Assembly: GCA_965209015.1 (NCBI GenBank)
Contig: OZ242367.1
Span: 2,418,001 to 2,482,000, forward strand
Reading direction: 5' to 3'
Origin: Bin80 sp965209015
GTDB taxonomy: Bacteria; Bacteroidota; Rhodothermia; Rhodothermales; Bin80
DNA: 64,000 nucleotides
The translations under genes and the position numbers were made by a program. The stretch's first letter is position 1, and every line of letters starts with the position of its first letter. The notes under the pieces are model-generated. The model was given only the letters and a program-made list of their open reading frames with translations, had not been told where the DNA came from and ran no database searches. Of the stretch, positions 54,047 through 62,223 are shown in pieces.

Positions 54047-55155
54047 GGGCTTCTTTCACGAAGGAGTCCATGACATTCTTGAACGCCATCTGGGGTCAAT
54101 GCCCACATGCCATTGGCGTACATCTGGACTAACCCTTTCCCTTCTAATGCACGTAAATGTCGACGGGGGGAACCAGAATCGGGACGGATGACATGCAAGG
54201 CAGCTTCCATATGTGGATATTCAAGGTGATCATGCTTTTGGGCTAACTCAAATAAGTCCAGTAACACGGCCTCACTTTCAAGTCTCTGACTCTGAACTGC
54301 CTGACGAACTCGCCGCCAGATGATCCCGCGCTTTGGTGCAAAGAGCATGGACAATACAACAAGACTAGTTGCACATACTACAATCGTTGGCCCGGTTGGC
54401 AAATTGGATGTGGATATACTCAGTAGTGCTCCTGCCATCCCGGAAATTGAGCCCAATACCATTGCAATCAACATCATGGTCCCCAGATGATCTGTCCACT
54501 GACGTGCAGCTGCAGCAGGAGCAATGATCATTGCACTCATAAGGACAACGCCAACGGTTTGCAATCCGATCACGATGGATATAACAAGGAGCGTTGTTAA
54601 TCCTAAGTCCAATCCCCGAATGGGTAGCTCCAAGCTGTGTGCAAACTCTGAGTCAAAGGCTAATAACTTGAATTCTTTCCAGAATAATAGTAGAACAAGT
54701 AATGCCAGACCTCCCAGAACTGCCATTGTAAGGACATCCTCTGCAATGAGTGATGCAGCTTGTCCAAATAAAAACGAATCAAGCCCGGCCTGATTAGTAT
54801 TTGGAAATTTCTGAATAAAGGTCAGTAACACTAAGCCAACACCAAAAAATACTGAGAGCACGAGTCCCAATGCGCTATCGTACTTAATTCTTGTACTTGC
54901 AGTTACAAGCAATACCACTGCGGTTGCCAACCATCCCGCAAGCCCTGCCCCAACCATCAAAATCAGAGATGCTTTACTGCCAGTGAGAAGAAATGCGAGG
55001 CCGATACCGGGGAGCGCGGCATGAGATACTGCATCACCCAATAAACTTTGCTGTCGCAGTACGGCAAACGTTCCAAGTGCACCACTCACTGCCCCTAAAA
55101 TTGCGGTACCAAGTGTGACCATGCGCAATGTATAGTCAGCGAAGAGCTGTTCCAT
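54043..55155 (-). CDS. Metal ABC permease (ZnuB/MntB/TroC type) with C-terminal winged-helix-like tail
   Basis: The 370-residue permease is homologous to its downstream neighbour, with LRQQSLLGDAVSHAALPGIGLAF near residue 32 and further TM segments to about residue 270. Its about 90-residue tail (LESEAVLLDLFELAQKHDH, PRRHLRALEGKGLVQ, then WALTPDGVQECHGLLRE) is the clearer winged-helix-like of the two. A heterodimer of the two permeases would place two such domains at the membrane face. The gene starts 2 bases after the ATPase stop. A single-gene importer would need only one permease, so this is a TroCD-like pair. Confidence 0.9.
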   Translation of the reverse strand: MEQLFADYTLRMVTLGTAILGAVSGALGTFAVLRQQSLLGDAVSHAALPGIGLAFLLTGSKASLILMVGAGLAGWLATAVVLLVTASTRIKYDSALGLVLSVFFGVGLVLLTFIQKFPNTNQAGLDSFLFGQAASLIAEDVLTMAVLGGLALLVLLLFWKEFKLLAFDSEFAHSLELPIRGLDLGLTTLLVISIVIGLQTVGVVLMSAMIIAPAAAARQWTDHLGTMMLIAMVLGSISGMAGALLSISTSNLPTGPTIVVCATSLVVLSMLFAPKRGIIWRRVRQAVQSQRLESEAVLLDLFELAQKHDHLEYPHMEAALHVIRPDSGSPRRHLRALEGKGLVQMYANGMWALTPDGVQECHGLLRERSP

Positions 55156-55157
55156 AA

Positions 55158-55892
55158 CTATGCTCGGTCCTTTATGATTGCAATTCGTCCTCCGTAGGTA
55201 AGTCCAAGGTTGGTATCTGTAAATACCTCCGAAACCGGTCCACTCGCAATCCGACGAATATTCAGAAGTATGACTTCGTCAAAATAAGATGTTACTGTCT
55301 GCAGATCATGATGCACGGCAAGAACCGTTTTTCCAGATGAACGGAGGGTTTGGAGAAGATCAATGATCGCACGTTCAGTGACGGCATCCACCCCCTGAAG
55401 GGGTTCATCCATGAGATAGATACGAGCATCCTGAACCAAAGCTCTGGCCAAGAATACGCGCTGCTGCTGACCACCAGATAACTGGCTGATCTGGCGATGA
55501 GCCAACTCATGCATGTTAACTTTTTCAAGAGCAGCCATTGCAATGGAACGCTCACGACGGCCCGGTCTGCGAATCCAACCAAGTTGACCATAGAGGCCCA
55601 TCAGGACAACATCTAGGACACTAGTTGGAAAATCCCAATCTACGGTACCACGCTGAGGTACATACCCGACACTGGAAGGGATCGTTCGGTATGGCTGACC
55701 AAGGATCCGAATCTGCCCGGCAGCTGGGTTGATAAGCCCCAGAATTGCTTTGATCAGTGTAGTCTTTCCGGCCCCATTAGGACCGACAACCGCCATCAAT
55801 ACCCCAGAAGCGACATCTAAATCTATGTCCCAAAGAACCGGCTTTTCCTGATATGCAACGGTCAGATCTCGAACTTCAACTGCGTTGACCAT
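55158..55892 (-). CDS. Metal ABC transporter ATP-binding protein
   Basis: The 244-residue ATPase (from MVNAVEVRDL at 55892) powers the import system: Walker A GPNGAGKTTLIKA, signature LSGGQQQRVFLARALV, Walker B IYLMDEPLQGVDAVTE, and switch histidine AVHHDL. The QRGTVDWDFP stretch is typical of ZnuC/MntB-type ATPases. Upstream in-frame ATGs at 55904 and 55919 would overlap the solute-binding protein gene more deeply. With any start the two genes overlap, so translation is coupled. Confidence 0.93.
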   Translation of the reverse strand: MVNAVEVRDLTVAYQEKPVLWDIDLDVASGVLMAVVGPNGAGKTTLIKAILGLINPAAGQIRILGQPYRTIPSSVGYVPQRGTVDWDFPTSVLDVVLMGLYGQLGWIRRPGRRERSIAMAALEKVNMHELAHRQISQLSGGQQQRVFLARALVQDARIYLMDEPLQGVDAVTERAIIDLLQTLRSSGKTVLAVHHDLQTVTSYFDEVILLNIRRIASGPVSEVFTDTNLGLTYGGRIAIIKDRA

Positions 55893-56829
55893 TGAAGAGA
55901 GCATTGACGATCGTATCAATATTATATCGAACCATCTTCACATAAGTGTCCGCTTCGGAGGACGGTCCTCCTAATGCATCTCCATACAGTATTCCACCGA
56001 TGCTCACTTCAAAGCCCCTTGCTTCAACGGCTTCCTGCACGGCTTCAATACCTCTTGGAGAAATAGAGGACTCAATAAATATCGCTGGAATTTCTCGTTC
56101 AGCTACTAATGACGCCAAGTCCTGCACATCTCTTGCCCCCGATTCTAATGCAGTTGAAATTCCTTGCAGTCCCTCCACCTCAAAACCATAAGCTTTCCCA
56201 AAGTACCCAAACGCATCATGTGACGTGATGAGCACACGCCTCTCCTCGGGGACTTCGCTTACTTTCTGGGCTACATATGCATCTAACTCCTGGAGTTTCT
56301 CTTCATATTCGACAGCAAGGGAGTAAAAAAAAATTTGCCTGGCAGGATCAAGTGTTCCGAGTGCAGTTGCGAGAGCATGTCCAGCCTTGGCCCATAACTC
56401 TGCATCAAACCAAACATGGGGATCATGATTCCCTTGAAATAATTCTGATGGAATTAATAAGCTATCAGGAATACTTACCTCAGCAACTGCAATGATTGAG
56501 ATATCCCCCTCCTGCATGCCCTCAAATACATCTCCCATTTTCCCCTCTAAGTGCAGCCCATTGTAGACAATCAGATCGGCCTCCTTCATCTTTGATACAT
56601 CCCGAGCACTGGCCTTGTAGAGATGGGGGTCTACACCCGGTCCCATGAGCGATTCAACCACAACCTCTGAACCACCCACAGCGCGAGCCAGATCTGCGAC
56701 AATACTTGTCGTAGCTGTAACCCGAATCGGACGATCAGGGAGCGGGGGATCAACTTGTTCTGTTGACGAGCATGAAACTAGTACCGAGAGTCCCAAAAAA
56801 AATCCCAAAAATACTCGCATTCTAAACAA
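55876..56829 (-). CDS. Metal ABC transporter solute-binding lipoprotein (ZnuA/MntA/TroA type)
   Basis: The 317-residue protein (or 314 from the second Met, at 56820) has a lipoprotein signal ending LVSC (Cys 20) and the cluster A-I pattern. It has TTSIVADLARAVGG, GPGVDPHLYKASARDV (metal His), NGLHLEGKM (His), NHDPHVWFDAELW and ITSHDAFGYFGKAYG (His). FIESSISPRGIEAVQEAVE supplies the distal residues. No His-rich loop is present, as in Mn/Fe binders rather than high-affinity ZnuA, but specificity is not settled. It is the first gene of the operon. A DtxR/MntR-like palindrome touches its start. Confidence 0.92.
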   Translation of the reverse strand: MFRMRVFLGFFLGLSVLVSCSSTEQVDPPLPDRPIRVTATTSIVADLARAVGGSEVVVESLMGPGVDPHLYKASARDVSKMKEADLIVYNGLHLEGKMGDVFEGMQEGDISIIAVAEVSIPDSLLIPSELFQGNHDPHVWFDAELWAKAGHALATALGTLDPARQIFFYSLAVEYEEKLQELDAYVAQKVSEVPEERRVLITSHDAFGYFGKAYGFEVEGLQGISTALESGARDVQDLASLVAEREIPAIFIESSISPRGIEAVQEAVEARGFEVSIGGILYGDALGGPSSEADTYVKMVRYNIDTIVNALFNGQRS

Positions 56830-56831
56830 AA

Positions 56832-56847
56832 TTTAGTCTTGCCTAAA
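56832..56847 (-). promoter_or_regulatory. Possible DtxR/MntR-family operator at the metal-importer start
   Basis: The minus strand reads TTTAGGCAAGACTAAA, an imperfect inverted repeat (TTTAG-N6-CTAAA) like MntR/DtxR boxes. It lies 2 bases upstream of the ATG at 56829, or 11 upstream of the one at 56820. No stand-alone DtxR/MntR gene is in the window, so the regulator must be elsewhere. The position would block initiation or elongation. Confidence 0.45.
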
Positions 56848-57201
56848 ACTGCTTAACTCCCAATCTGTTGCCTATCCATTTCGTGATCCAAAGAGTCAGT
56901 TAATCGAACATCGCCAGCGGATCTTTTGAGCACCCCAGATTCAGCCCAAAACAAGTTATCCTCCAAGACGCGGGACCCGCCAAGATGTAACGATACTGGC
57001 CACAATACGAAGCCCAACGACACACACTGAACAATGCTTGATCCCAAATCAATAATGGTTCAGATTAGAGCGATTTACTGCTGAGGACAAGACAGTCTGC
57101 TATCGCAAGGATCTAAAACTTGATGATCGAAATGGGTTAGCAAAAGGTTCTATATTTTTTCGCGGCGTAAAGAAATTATAGAAATGAATTCACCATTTGG
57201 G
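56848..57201. other. Intergenic gap of 354 bases, no recognised gene
   Basis: The gap lies between the metal importer (minus) and arsS (minus). A minus-strand open frame of 64 codons at 56853-57047 has no recognisable features and unremarkable composition, so I do not call it a gene. No tRNA, repeat or convincing terminator was found. The gap should contain the importer promoter and the arsS 3' region. Confidence 0.5.
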
Positions 57202-58296
57202 CTACGTAATTGCTCCACCGCAGCTACTTCCGGCCCCGGCTGTACATCCGTAACAGTGACGTGCTGTACGAATTGCATGATCCTGCCATATGGCAAGATC
57301 AAAATTCTGAACATGGGGGCTTTGAATATCCATGCGCAGGTCAAGTTGCTGGTTGAAATCACAATCATATAAATACCCATCCCATCCAATGGAAAGTGTA
57401 TTCCTGCACATGAGCCCCGCAATTGTGGCGGAATTGAATGCCTGTAACAGCCTGTTCAGGTAAAGCTCCACCTGATCCGTTTCCATGAGCCACTCCAGGT
57501 ATCGTGAGATTGGCAGATTGTTCAAGGTCAGTAGTTGATCAAAATGGACGTCATGGTTTCGGATCAATGCTGCCCTCCACTCACTCTCAAGCGATTCTTG
57601 ATTTCCCGAAAGGAATGCACCAACGGGGTTCGTAACTATGACCAGTCTGCGGTCAGGATCTCCGTGTCCATATCCGACTCGATTCAGGCGCTGTAATGCC
57701 TCGATAGATTTTCGATAGGTCCCCTGTCCTCGCTGGGCATCGGTACTTATTTTTCTGTAATGAGGTAACGAACAGACAACTTCCACTCCCCGCTCAGCAA
57801 ACCACTCTGGGAGGTACTGATACCTGCGCGTTAGCAGGATTGTCAGGTTGCAACGGTCCATCACTCGGAGTCCTCTCTGAATACATTGATCTACCAGATA
57901 TTCAAAATTCGGATTAAGCTCTGGCGCTCCACCTGTGAGATCAACCACTCGGACTCCGGTTTCCTCAATGACGCGCAAACAGGCATCCACGGTTTCCCGA
58001 TCCATATTTTCATGGATTCGGTCGGGACCAGCATCCACATGACAGTGTCGGCAAGTCATATTGCATAGCTTGCCAAGATTGATCTGTACAATCTCTAAAT
58101 TGGATGGTTTGATTCGTGGCCATCCACTGGAGGCTAAATCAAGTTCAAACTGGCCGCTATTCGTAGGCCCACCCGAGATATGAGCCGAATCCAAAACTTT
58201 GAGTTGTTCGATCGGGTGCGCCAACGGGACTATCCGAGAAGAGAGCGAGGTCGTAGCTCTGGGACTCAGAGGAAGCGTCTCAAGCATGATTCTCAA
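57202..58296 (-). CDS. arsS: Arsenosugar biosynthesis radical SAM protein ArsS
   Basis: ArsS is thought to build the 5'-deoxyadenosyl-arsenical intermediate from SAM and methylated arsenite in arsenosugar synthesis. The 364-residue protein has the radical SAM cluster CNMTCRHC (cysteines 78, 82 and 85). LTGGAPELNPNFEYLV follows, and the cysteine-rich C-terminus (CRNTLSIGWDGYLYDCDFNQQ, then CYGCTAGAGSSCGG) probably binds auxiliary clusters. This is the TIGR04167-type pattern. The downstream order arsM, AhpD-like, arsS in one minus-strand run supports the assignment. It starts 22 bases after the AhpD-like stop. Confidence 0.93.
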   Translation of the reverse strand: MRIMLETLPLSPRATTSLSSRIVPLAHPIEQLKVLDSAHISGGPTNSGQFELDLASSGWPRIKPSNLEIVQINLGKLCNMTCRHCHVDAGPDRIHENMDRETVDACLRVIEETGVRVVDLTGGAPELNPNFEYLVDQCIQRGLRVMDRCNLTILLTRRYQYLPEWFAERGVEVVCSLPHYRKISTDAQRGQGTYRKSIEALQRLNRVGYGHGDPDRRLVIVTNPVGAFLSGNQESLESEWRAALIRNHDVHFDQLLTLNNLPISRYLEWLMETDQVELYLNRLLQAFNSATIAGLMCRNTLSIGWDGYLYDCDFNQQLDLRMDIQSPHVQNFDLAIWQDHAIRTARHCYGCTAGAGSSCGGAIT

Positions 58297-58318
58297 CAGG
58301 ATGGGTTGCAGGAGATGA

Positions 58319-58651
58319 TCACATCGTCAAGCGCTTCACCTGATCAAGCATCTGTACCCCATGTACCAGAGAGGCGCCACCTCGAATAGCCGTGGCAACA
58401 TGGATAGCCTCTGTCATCTGCTCAAGGTCTGAACCAGATTCAAGACATGCAGTGGTATAGGCATCAATACAGTAGGGACATTGAACCGTACTGGCAACTG
58501 CCAAGGCAATTAATGCTTTTTCCCGTTCGGTCAGTGCACCCTCTGCAAATACCTGATTGTAATACCCAAAAAAGGAGTCAGCCAACTCCTGATTTCCCTC
58601 AGCAATTTCTCCAAACCGAGGTAAATGAGAACGATCATAATAATGCTCCAT
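58319..58651 (-). CDS. Arsenosugar-associated AhpD/carboxymuconolactone decarboxylase-like protein
   Basis: This 110-residue AhpD-fold protein has the redox motif C-P-Y-C (Cys 58 and 61) with the downstream acidic/His residues of the family (EALTEREKALIALAVASTVQCPYC, then HVATAIRGGASLVHG). It matches the peroxidase-like protein commonly encoded with arsS and arsM (TIGR04169-type). It lies between the two. Its role in the pathway is unproven; thiol redox or arsenic-thiol chemistry is plausible. Confidence 0.9.
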   Translation of the reverse strand: MEHYYDRSHLPRFGEIAEGNQELADSFFGYYNQVFAEGALTEREKALIALAVASTVQCPYCIDAYTTACLESGSDLEQMTEAIHVATAIRGGASLVHGVQMLDQVKRLTM

Positions 58652-58677
58652 GCTAATGGGAAGATTGTTAGAGATGA

Positions 58678-59409
58678 TTAGGGTTTCCTGATGGCGCTAA
58701 ATGTCAGACTTGCAAAGCCATCATGTTCGTCAAAAACTTGTAGAAAACGCATATCCAATAAGTCTGGTGTCTTGAACTCAGCTTCGGAGACCATTAAAAA
58801 GAAATCGCTCATGTTTGGCGCTCCGTTGATGCATCCAACATGTTGTTCAAGAACACTGCGAACGTCCGGAGGTAAGTCCACCAGCGTCATCACATCTGAG
58901 ATCACCATCCTGCCTCTTGGACGCAGGACTCTGGCGATTTCAGAGATAGCTTTCTTCTTATCTGGTACAAGGTTCAGGGTGCAATTACTGATAACCACAT
59001 CTACCGAACCATCTTCAATCGGGAGATCCTCTATATCCCCTTCCAAAAAGGTAACATTCGAAATTCCAACCGTATCGGCATTTTCAGTTGCTTTTGCGAC
59101 CATAGTTGGAGTGATATCCACACCAATCACCTTACCTGTATCCCCCACAAGTGGCGACGCAATCAGTACATCCAGTCCAGCACCAGATCCAAGATCAAGG
59201 ACTGTTTCGCCGGGTTGTAGTTCGGCATGATCAACTGGGGTACCACACCCAAGGCCTAAGTCAGCGTCCGAGCAGTAGCCTGTTTGATTGCCGTATGCGT
59301 CTTTGTCAGTCATACAGTACCCGGACTCTTGCATCCCGCGAGCGATTGCATCATACTTTTCACGCACATCGTCTTTTACCGTACGCTCAGATTCATTAGG
59401 TTCAAACAT
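58678..59409 (-). CDS. arsM: Arsenite S-adenosylmethionine methyltransferase
   Basis: ArsM methylates As(III). The 243-residue protein has the SAM motif LDLGSGAGLDVLIA (about residues 71-84) and cysteines 32, 46, 55 (GLGCG), 143 (ISNCTLNLV) and 193 (VGCING). Cys 143 and 193 are 50 apart, as in characterised ArsM enzymes, and Cys 55 fits the third arsenic ligand. The family's C-terminal arsenic-binding part is short here, as in the arsenosugar-type ArsM. It begins the arsM - AhpD-like - arsS run. No arsR is adjacent. Confidence 0.93.
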   Translation of the reverse strand: MFEPNESERTVKDDVREKYDAIARGMQESGYCMTDKDAYGNQTGYCSDADLGLGCGTPVDHAELQPGETVLDLGSGAGLDVLIASPLVGDTGKVIGVDITPTMVAKATENADTVGISNVTFLEGDIEDLPIEDGSVDVVISNCTLNLVPDKKKAISEIARVLRPRGRMVISDVMTLVDLPPDVRSVLEQHVGCINGAPNMSDFFLMVSEAEFKTPDLLDMRFLQVFDEHDGFASLTFSAIRKP

Positions 59410-59497
59410 TGTAGTTGATCAGTTGGTGCATGCTATACCCTATTTCTGTAATGGTGTTCAGAGGGAGTTGAGTTCGGTGACGGAATATACGAATCCA

Positions 59498-61282
59498 TCA
59501 GGAAATCTCAACGATTTTCTCTTGTTCCTTATACTGCAATTCATAGAGGGTTTGGTAGAGGCCGCCTGCGTCAACTAATTCCTCATGAGTTCCCTGCTCT
59601 CTTAAGAGGCCTTTGTGAAGTACCAGAATGGTATCTGCATGGCGAATGGTGGACAACCGATGAGCAATCACTAGCGATGTTCTTCCTCGCAGTACCCTCT
59701 CCAGAGCATGTTGGATAATATGCTCTGTCTCCGTATCAATGCTTGAAGTTGCTTCGTCAAGTACTAAAATATCTGGGTCATGAGCAAGAACCCGAACAAA
59801 AGAAAGGAGTTGCCTCTGACCCTGTGAAAGTGATACTCCTCGCTCGCGCACATCATGATCATACTGATCAGGCAGTTGCTCAATGAATTGATCTGCACCG
59901 ATTTTTTTTGCTGCCTCTTTCACCTGTTCAAGAGAGATCTGGAGATTTCCCAAGGATACATTACGATACACAGATCCTGAGAATAGAAAAACATCCTGTA
60001 ATACGAGCCCAATGCGCCAGCGTAGGTACTTGATCCGAAATGTGCGAATATCTTTTCCATCCAGAAAAATCTGCCCTTTCTGGATATCATAAAACCGCAT
60101 TAATAGGCTAATGAGTGTTGTTTTTCCGCTACCCGTCGCTCCAACAATCGCAGCATTCTGTCCTCGCTTAATTGCGAAAGATACACCTCGAAGCACCCAA
60201 TCCGGCGAGCCATCTTCAAGATTTTTATATGCAAACCAGACATTGTTAAAAACAATATCTCCCTCAAGTCGCATCGGGGGATGCACCGCATCTGTTTCGG
60301 GTAAGGATTGATCGTTATCTAGTACGTCAAAGATACGTTCTGCGCCGGCCATTGCACCCTGGAGCATATTAAACTGCTCAGACAGGTTTCGAATAGGTTC
60401 AAAAAATTGTCGACAATATTGGATAAACGCAACTAGAACCCCAATGGTGAGTGCACCACCAAGGGCGCTCACTCCTCCCGTCCATAATATGAACCCGATT
60501 GCAGCGGATGCGATGATGTCCACTGCTGGCCAAAAGAGTGAATGATAAAAGACCGTTTTTAACTGTGCGATCTGATGATCGTCATTGATTTTTTCAAAAC
60601 GTTCCATCTCCACTTTCTCACGACCAAAGAGTTGTACGATCAGCATTCCCGATACGTGCTCTTGCATGAATGAATTTAGGCGTGCCACCTGTTTACGTGT
60701 TTCCCGGTATTGTCCTCGAACATTACGCTTGAACCACATGGTGACCAGTAGCATAAATGGCATCACACATAACGTGACTAAAGCAAGTACCCAGTTCAGG
60801 CTGAACATGAATCCGGCAATGAATACAAGCTTGAACATGTCCCCCATAATGACCACAATCCCTGCCGATAATACATCGGAAAGCGCTTCCACATCAGATG
60901 TTGTACGAGTGATCAATCTTCCGATCGGAGTTCGGTCAAAGAAAGAAAGAGACTGCCTCTGTACATGTCTAAAGACTCGTACTCTCACATCGTAGATCGC
61001 TTGCTGCCCAATCCACTGAGTGAAATACGTATTGATGTAACCCAACGCGCCTTCAACCACAATGACTCCAAGAAGAGCACAAATCAACAGAAATAAACCG
61101 TCCAGCTCTCCAGGAACGATATGGCGGTCAATGGCCAAACGGATTAGCCATGGTCGTAATGGGCCCAGAAAAGAAAACAACAATACCAGACAAAATGCAA
61201 GGAGCACCCAATGCTTGTAGGGCATGAGGTACCCAATGATTCGCTTTAATAGTCTCCGATCTAACCCTTTCCCTGTACTCAT
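59498..61282 (-). CDS. ABC exporter half (TMD-NBD), canonical catalytic Glu, LSQGQ signature
   Basis: The 594-residue half-transporter has about six TM helices in the first about 320 residues and an NBD in the last about 240. Walker A is GATGSGKTTL, and Walker B with catalytic Glu is ILVLDEATSSID. The signature is LSQGQRQ, with Gln in place of the first Gly of LSGGQ. A degenerate signature in one half and a degenerate Walker B in the other is the hallmark of heterodimeric exporters such as TM287/288. The partner is the gene at 62224. Its start overlaps the rnz stop by 4 bases. The substrate is unknown (lipid, drug or peptide). Confidence 0.92.
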   Translation of the reverse strand: MSTGKGLDRRLLKRIIGYLMPYKHWVLLAFCLVLLFSFLGPLRPWLIRLAIDRHIVPGELDGLFLLICALLGVIVVEGALGYINTYFTQWIGQQAIYDVRVRVFRHVQRQSLSFFDRTPIGRLITRTTSDVEALSDVLSAGIVVIMGDMFKLVFIAGFMFSLNWVLALVTLCVMPFMLLVTMWFKRNVRGQYRETRKQVARLNSFMQEHVSGMLIVQLFGREKVEMERFEKINDDHQIAQLKTVFYHSLFWPAVDIIASAAIGFILWTGGVSALGGALTIGVLVAFIQYCRQFFEPIRNLSEQFNMLQGAMAGAERIFDVLDNDQSLPETDAVHPPMRLEGDIVFNNVWFAYKNLEDGSPDWVLRGVSFAIKRGQNAAIVGATGSGKTTLISLLMRFYDIQKGQIFLDGKDIRTFRIKYLRWRIGLVLQDVFLFSGSVYRNVSLGNLQISLEQVKEAAKKIGADQFIEQLPDQYDHDVRERGVSLSQGQRQLLSFVRVLAHDPDILVLDEATSSIDTETEHIIQHALERVLRGRTSLVIAHRLSTIRHADTILVLHKGLLREQGTHEELVDAGGLYQTLYELQYKEQEKIVEIS

Positions 61283-62220
61283 TCCAAAAAACGGTTCTGG
61301 CTTTTATTCGCTCCACAACCGAGAGTATATTCATGAAATTCCTGGGCTATTTCTGAATGAGGAAACACAGTTTTAGCTTCTTCTTGAAGAAGGGACACAT
61401 CAGAGTATCTGGAACTGAAGTGGGTCAGTAGCAGCCTTTTTGATCTCGCAGCTTTCGCCACTGATGCCGCATCTATCGCTGTACTATGTCCGGTAGATGC
61501 TGCACGATCACGATCTTTCTGGCTGAACGTAGCCTCATGGATCATCAAATCCGTGTCCTTTGCCAACTCTGTCCCCGTCTCACACGGTCGCGTATCGCTG
61601 ATGTATGCGAAGATGATCTTGGGTTTATACCTTACCTGATCTGGTGAGATAAGTCCACTTGATGTTGTTATATTTTCACCAATCCCCAACTTTTGGAACT
61701 GCGCCTGTGTCGTGACTCCAAGAGACCTAGCCAATTTACTGTCAATCTGGAATGTTTCACTCTTCTTTTCTACACGAAAACCAAAACATAATCTGCCATG
61801 ATCTAAGGGGAGTGCACTCACAAGCACTCCATTTTCTTTATAGATTTCTCCATCCTCACAGTTTTCACCAAGTTTCACATGCTGAATGCGAAAACTCAAC
61901 TCATCTGAGCGTAATCCAGGAATAGCCGCGAGGATATCATGAAATCCATAGGGGGCTACGATGGTGAGCGGCGAGGTACGTCCCCGAAGAGACATCGAAA
62001 TCAAGAGTCCAAAGAGACCTAGATAATGATCTCCATGCAAATGGGAAAGAAAAATCGCTCGGATCCGATTGAAGCTGACTCGTGCCTGAAGGAGCCGAAA
62101 CTGCGTCCCATCCCCGCAATCAAAGAGAAAAATATTGCGTCCACTGCGTAGCACATATGCAGATAATCCGCGATCTCGCACAATTGATGCAGAGGATGTT
62201 CCCAATGGAATTAGTTCCAT
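61279..62220 (-). CDS. rnz: Ribonuclease Z
   Basis: RNase Z cuts the 3' trailer from tRNA precursors. The 313-residue metallo-beta-lactamase-fold protein has the zinc motif SHLHGDH (H60, H62, D64, H65). AYISDTRPCETGTELA is the second metal/phosphate region, and STGHSTAIDAASVAK has HST as in the family. It lies between the two ABC exporter genes, 3 bases after one and overlapping the other by 4, so it is transcribed with them. The enzyme's role is unrelated to export, so this is an operon of convenience or a conserved oddity. Confidence 0.94.
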   Translation of the reverse strand: MELIPLGTSSASIVRDRGLSAYVLRSGRNIFLFDCGDGTQFRLLQARVSFNRIRAIFLSHLHGDHYLGLFGLLISMSLRGRTSPLTIVAPYGFHDILAAIPGLRSDELSFRIQHVKLGENCEDGEIYKENGVLVSALPLDHGRLCFGFRVEKKSETFQIDSKLARSLGVTTQAQFQKLGIGENITTSSGLISPDQVRYKPKIIFAYISDTRPCETGTELAKDTDLMIHEATFSQKDRDRAASTGHSTAIDAASVAKAARSKRLLLTHFSSRYSDVSLLQEEAKTVFPHSEIAQEFHEYTLGCGANKSQNRFLE

Positions 62221-62223
62221 CGC

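Noticed and set aside
56853..57047. 64-codon minus-strand frame upstream of the metal importer
   Set aside because: It has no recognisable domain, an unremarkable start, and no coupling to neighbours.
58691..59230. 179-codon plus-strand frame within arsM
   Set aside because: It is a low-complexity, Ser-rich antisense frame opposite a clear methyltransferase.
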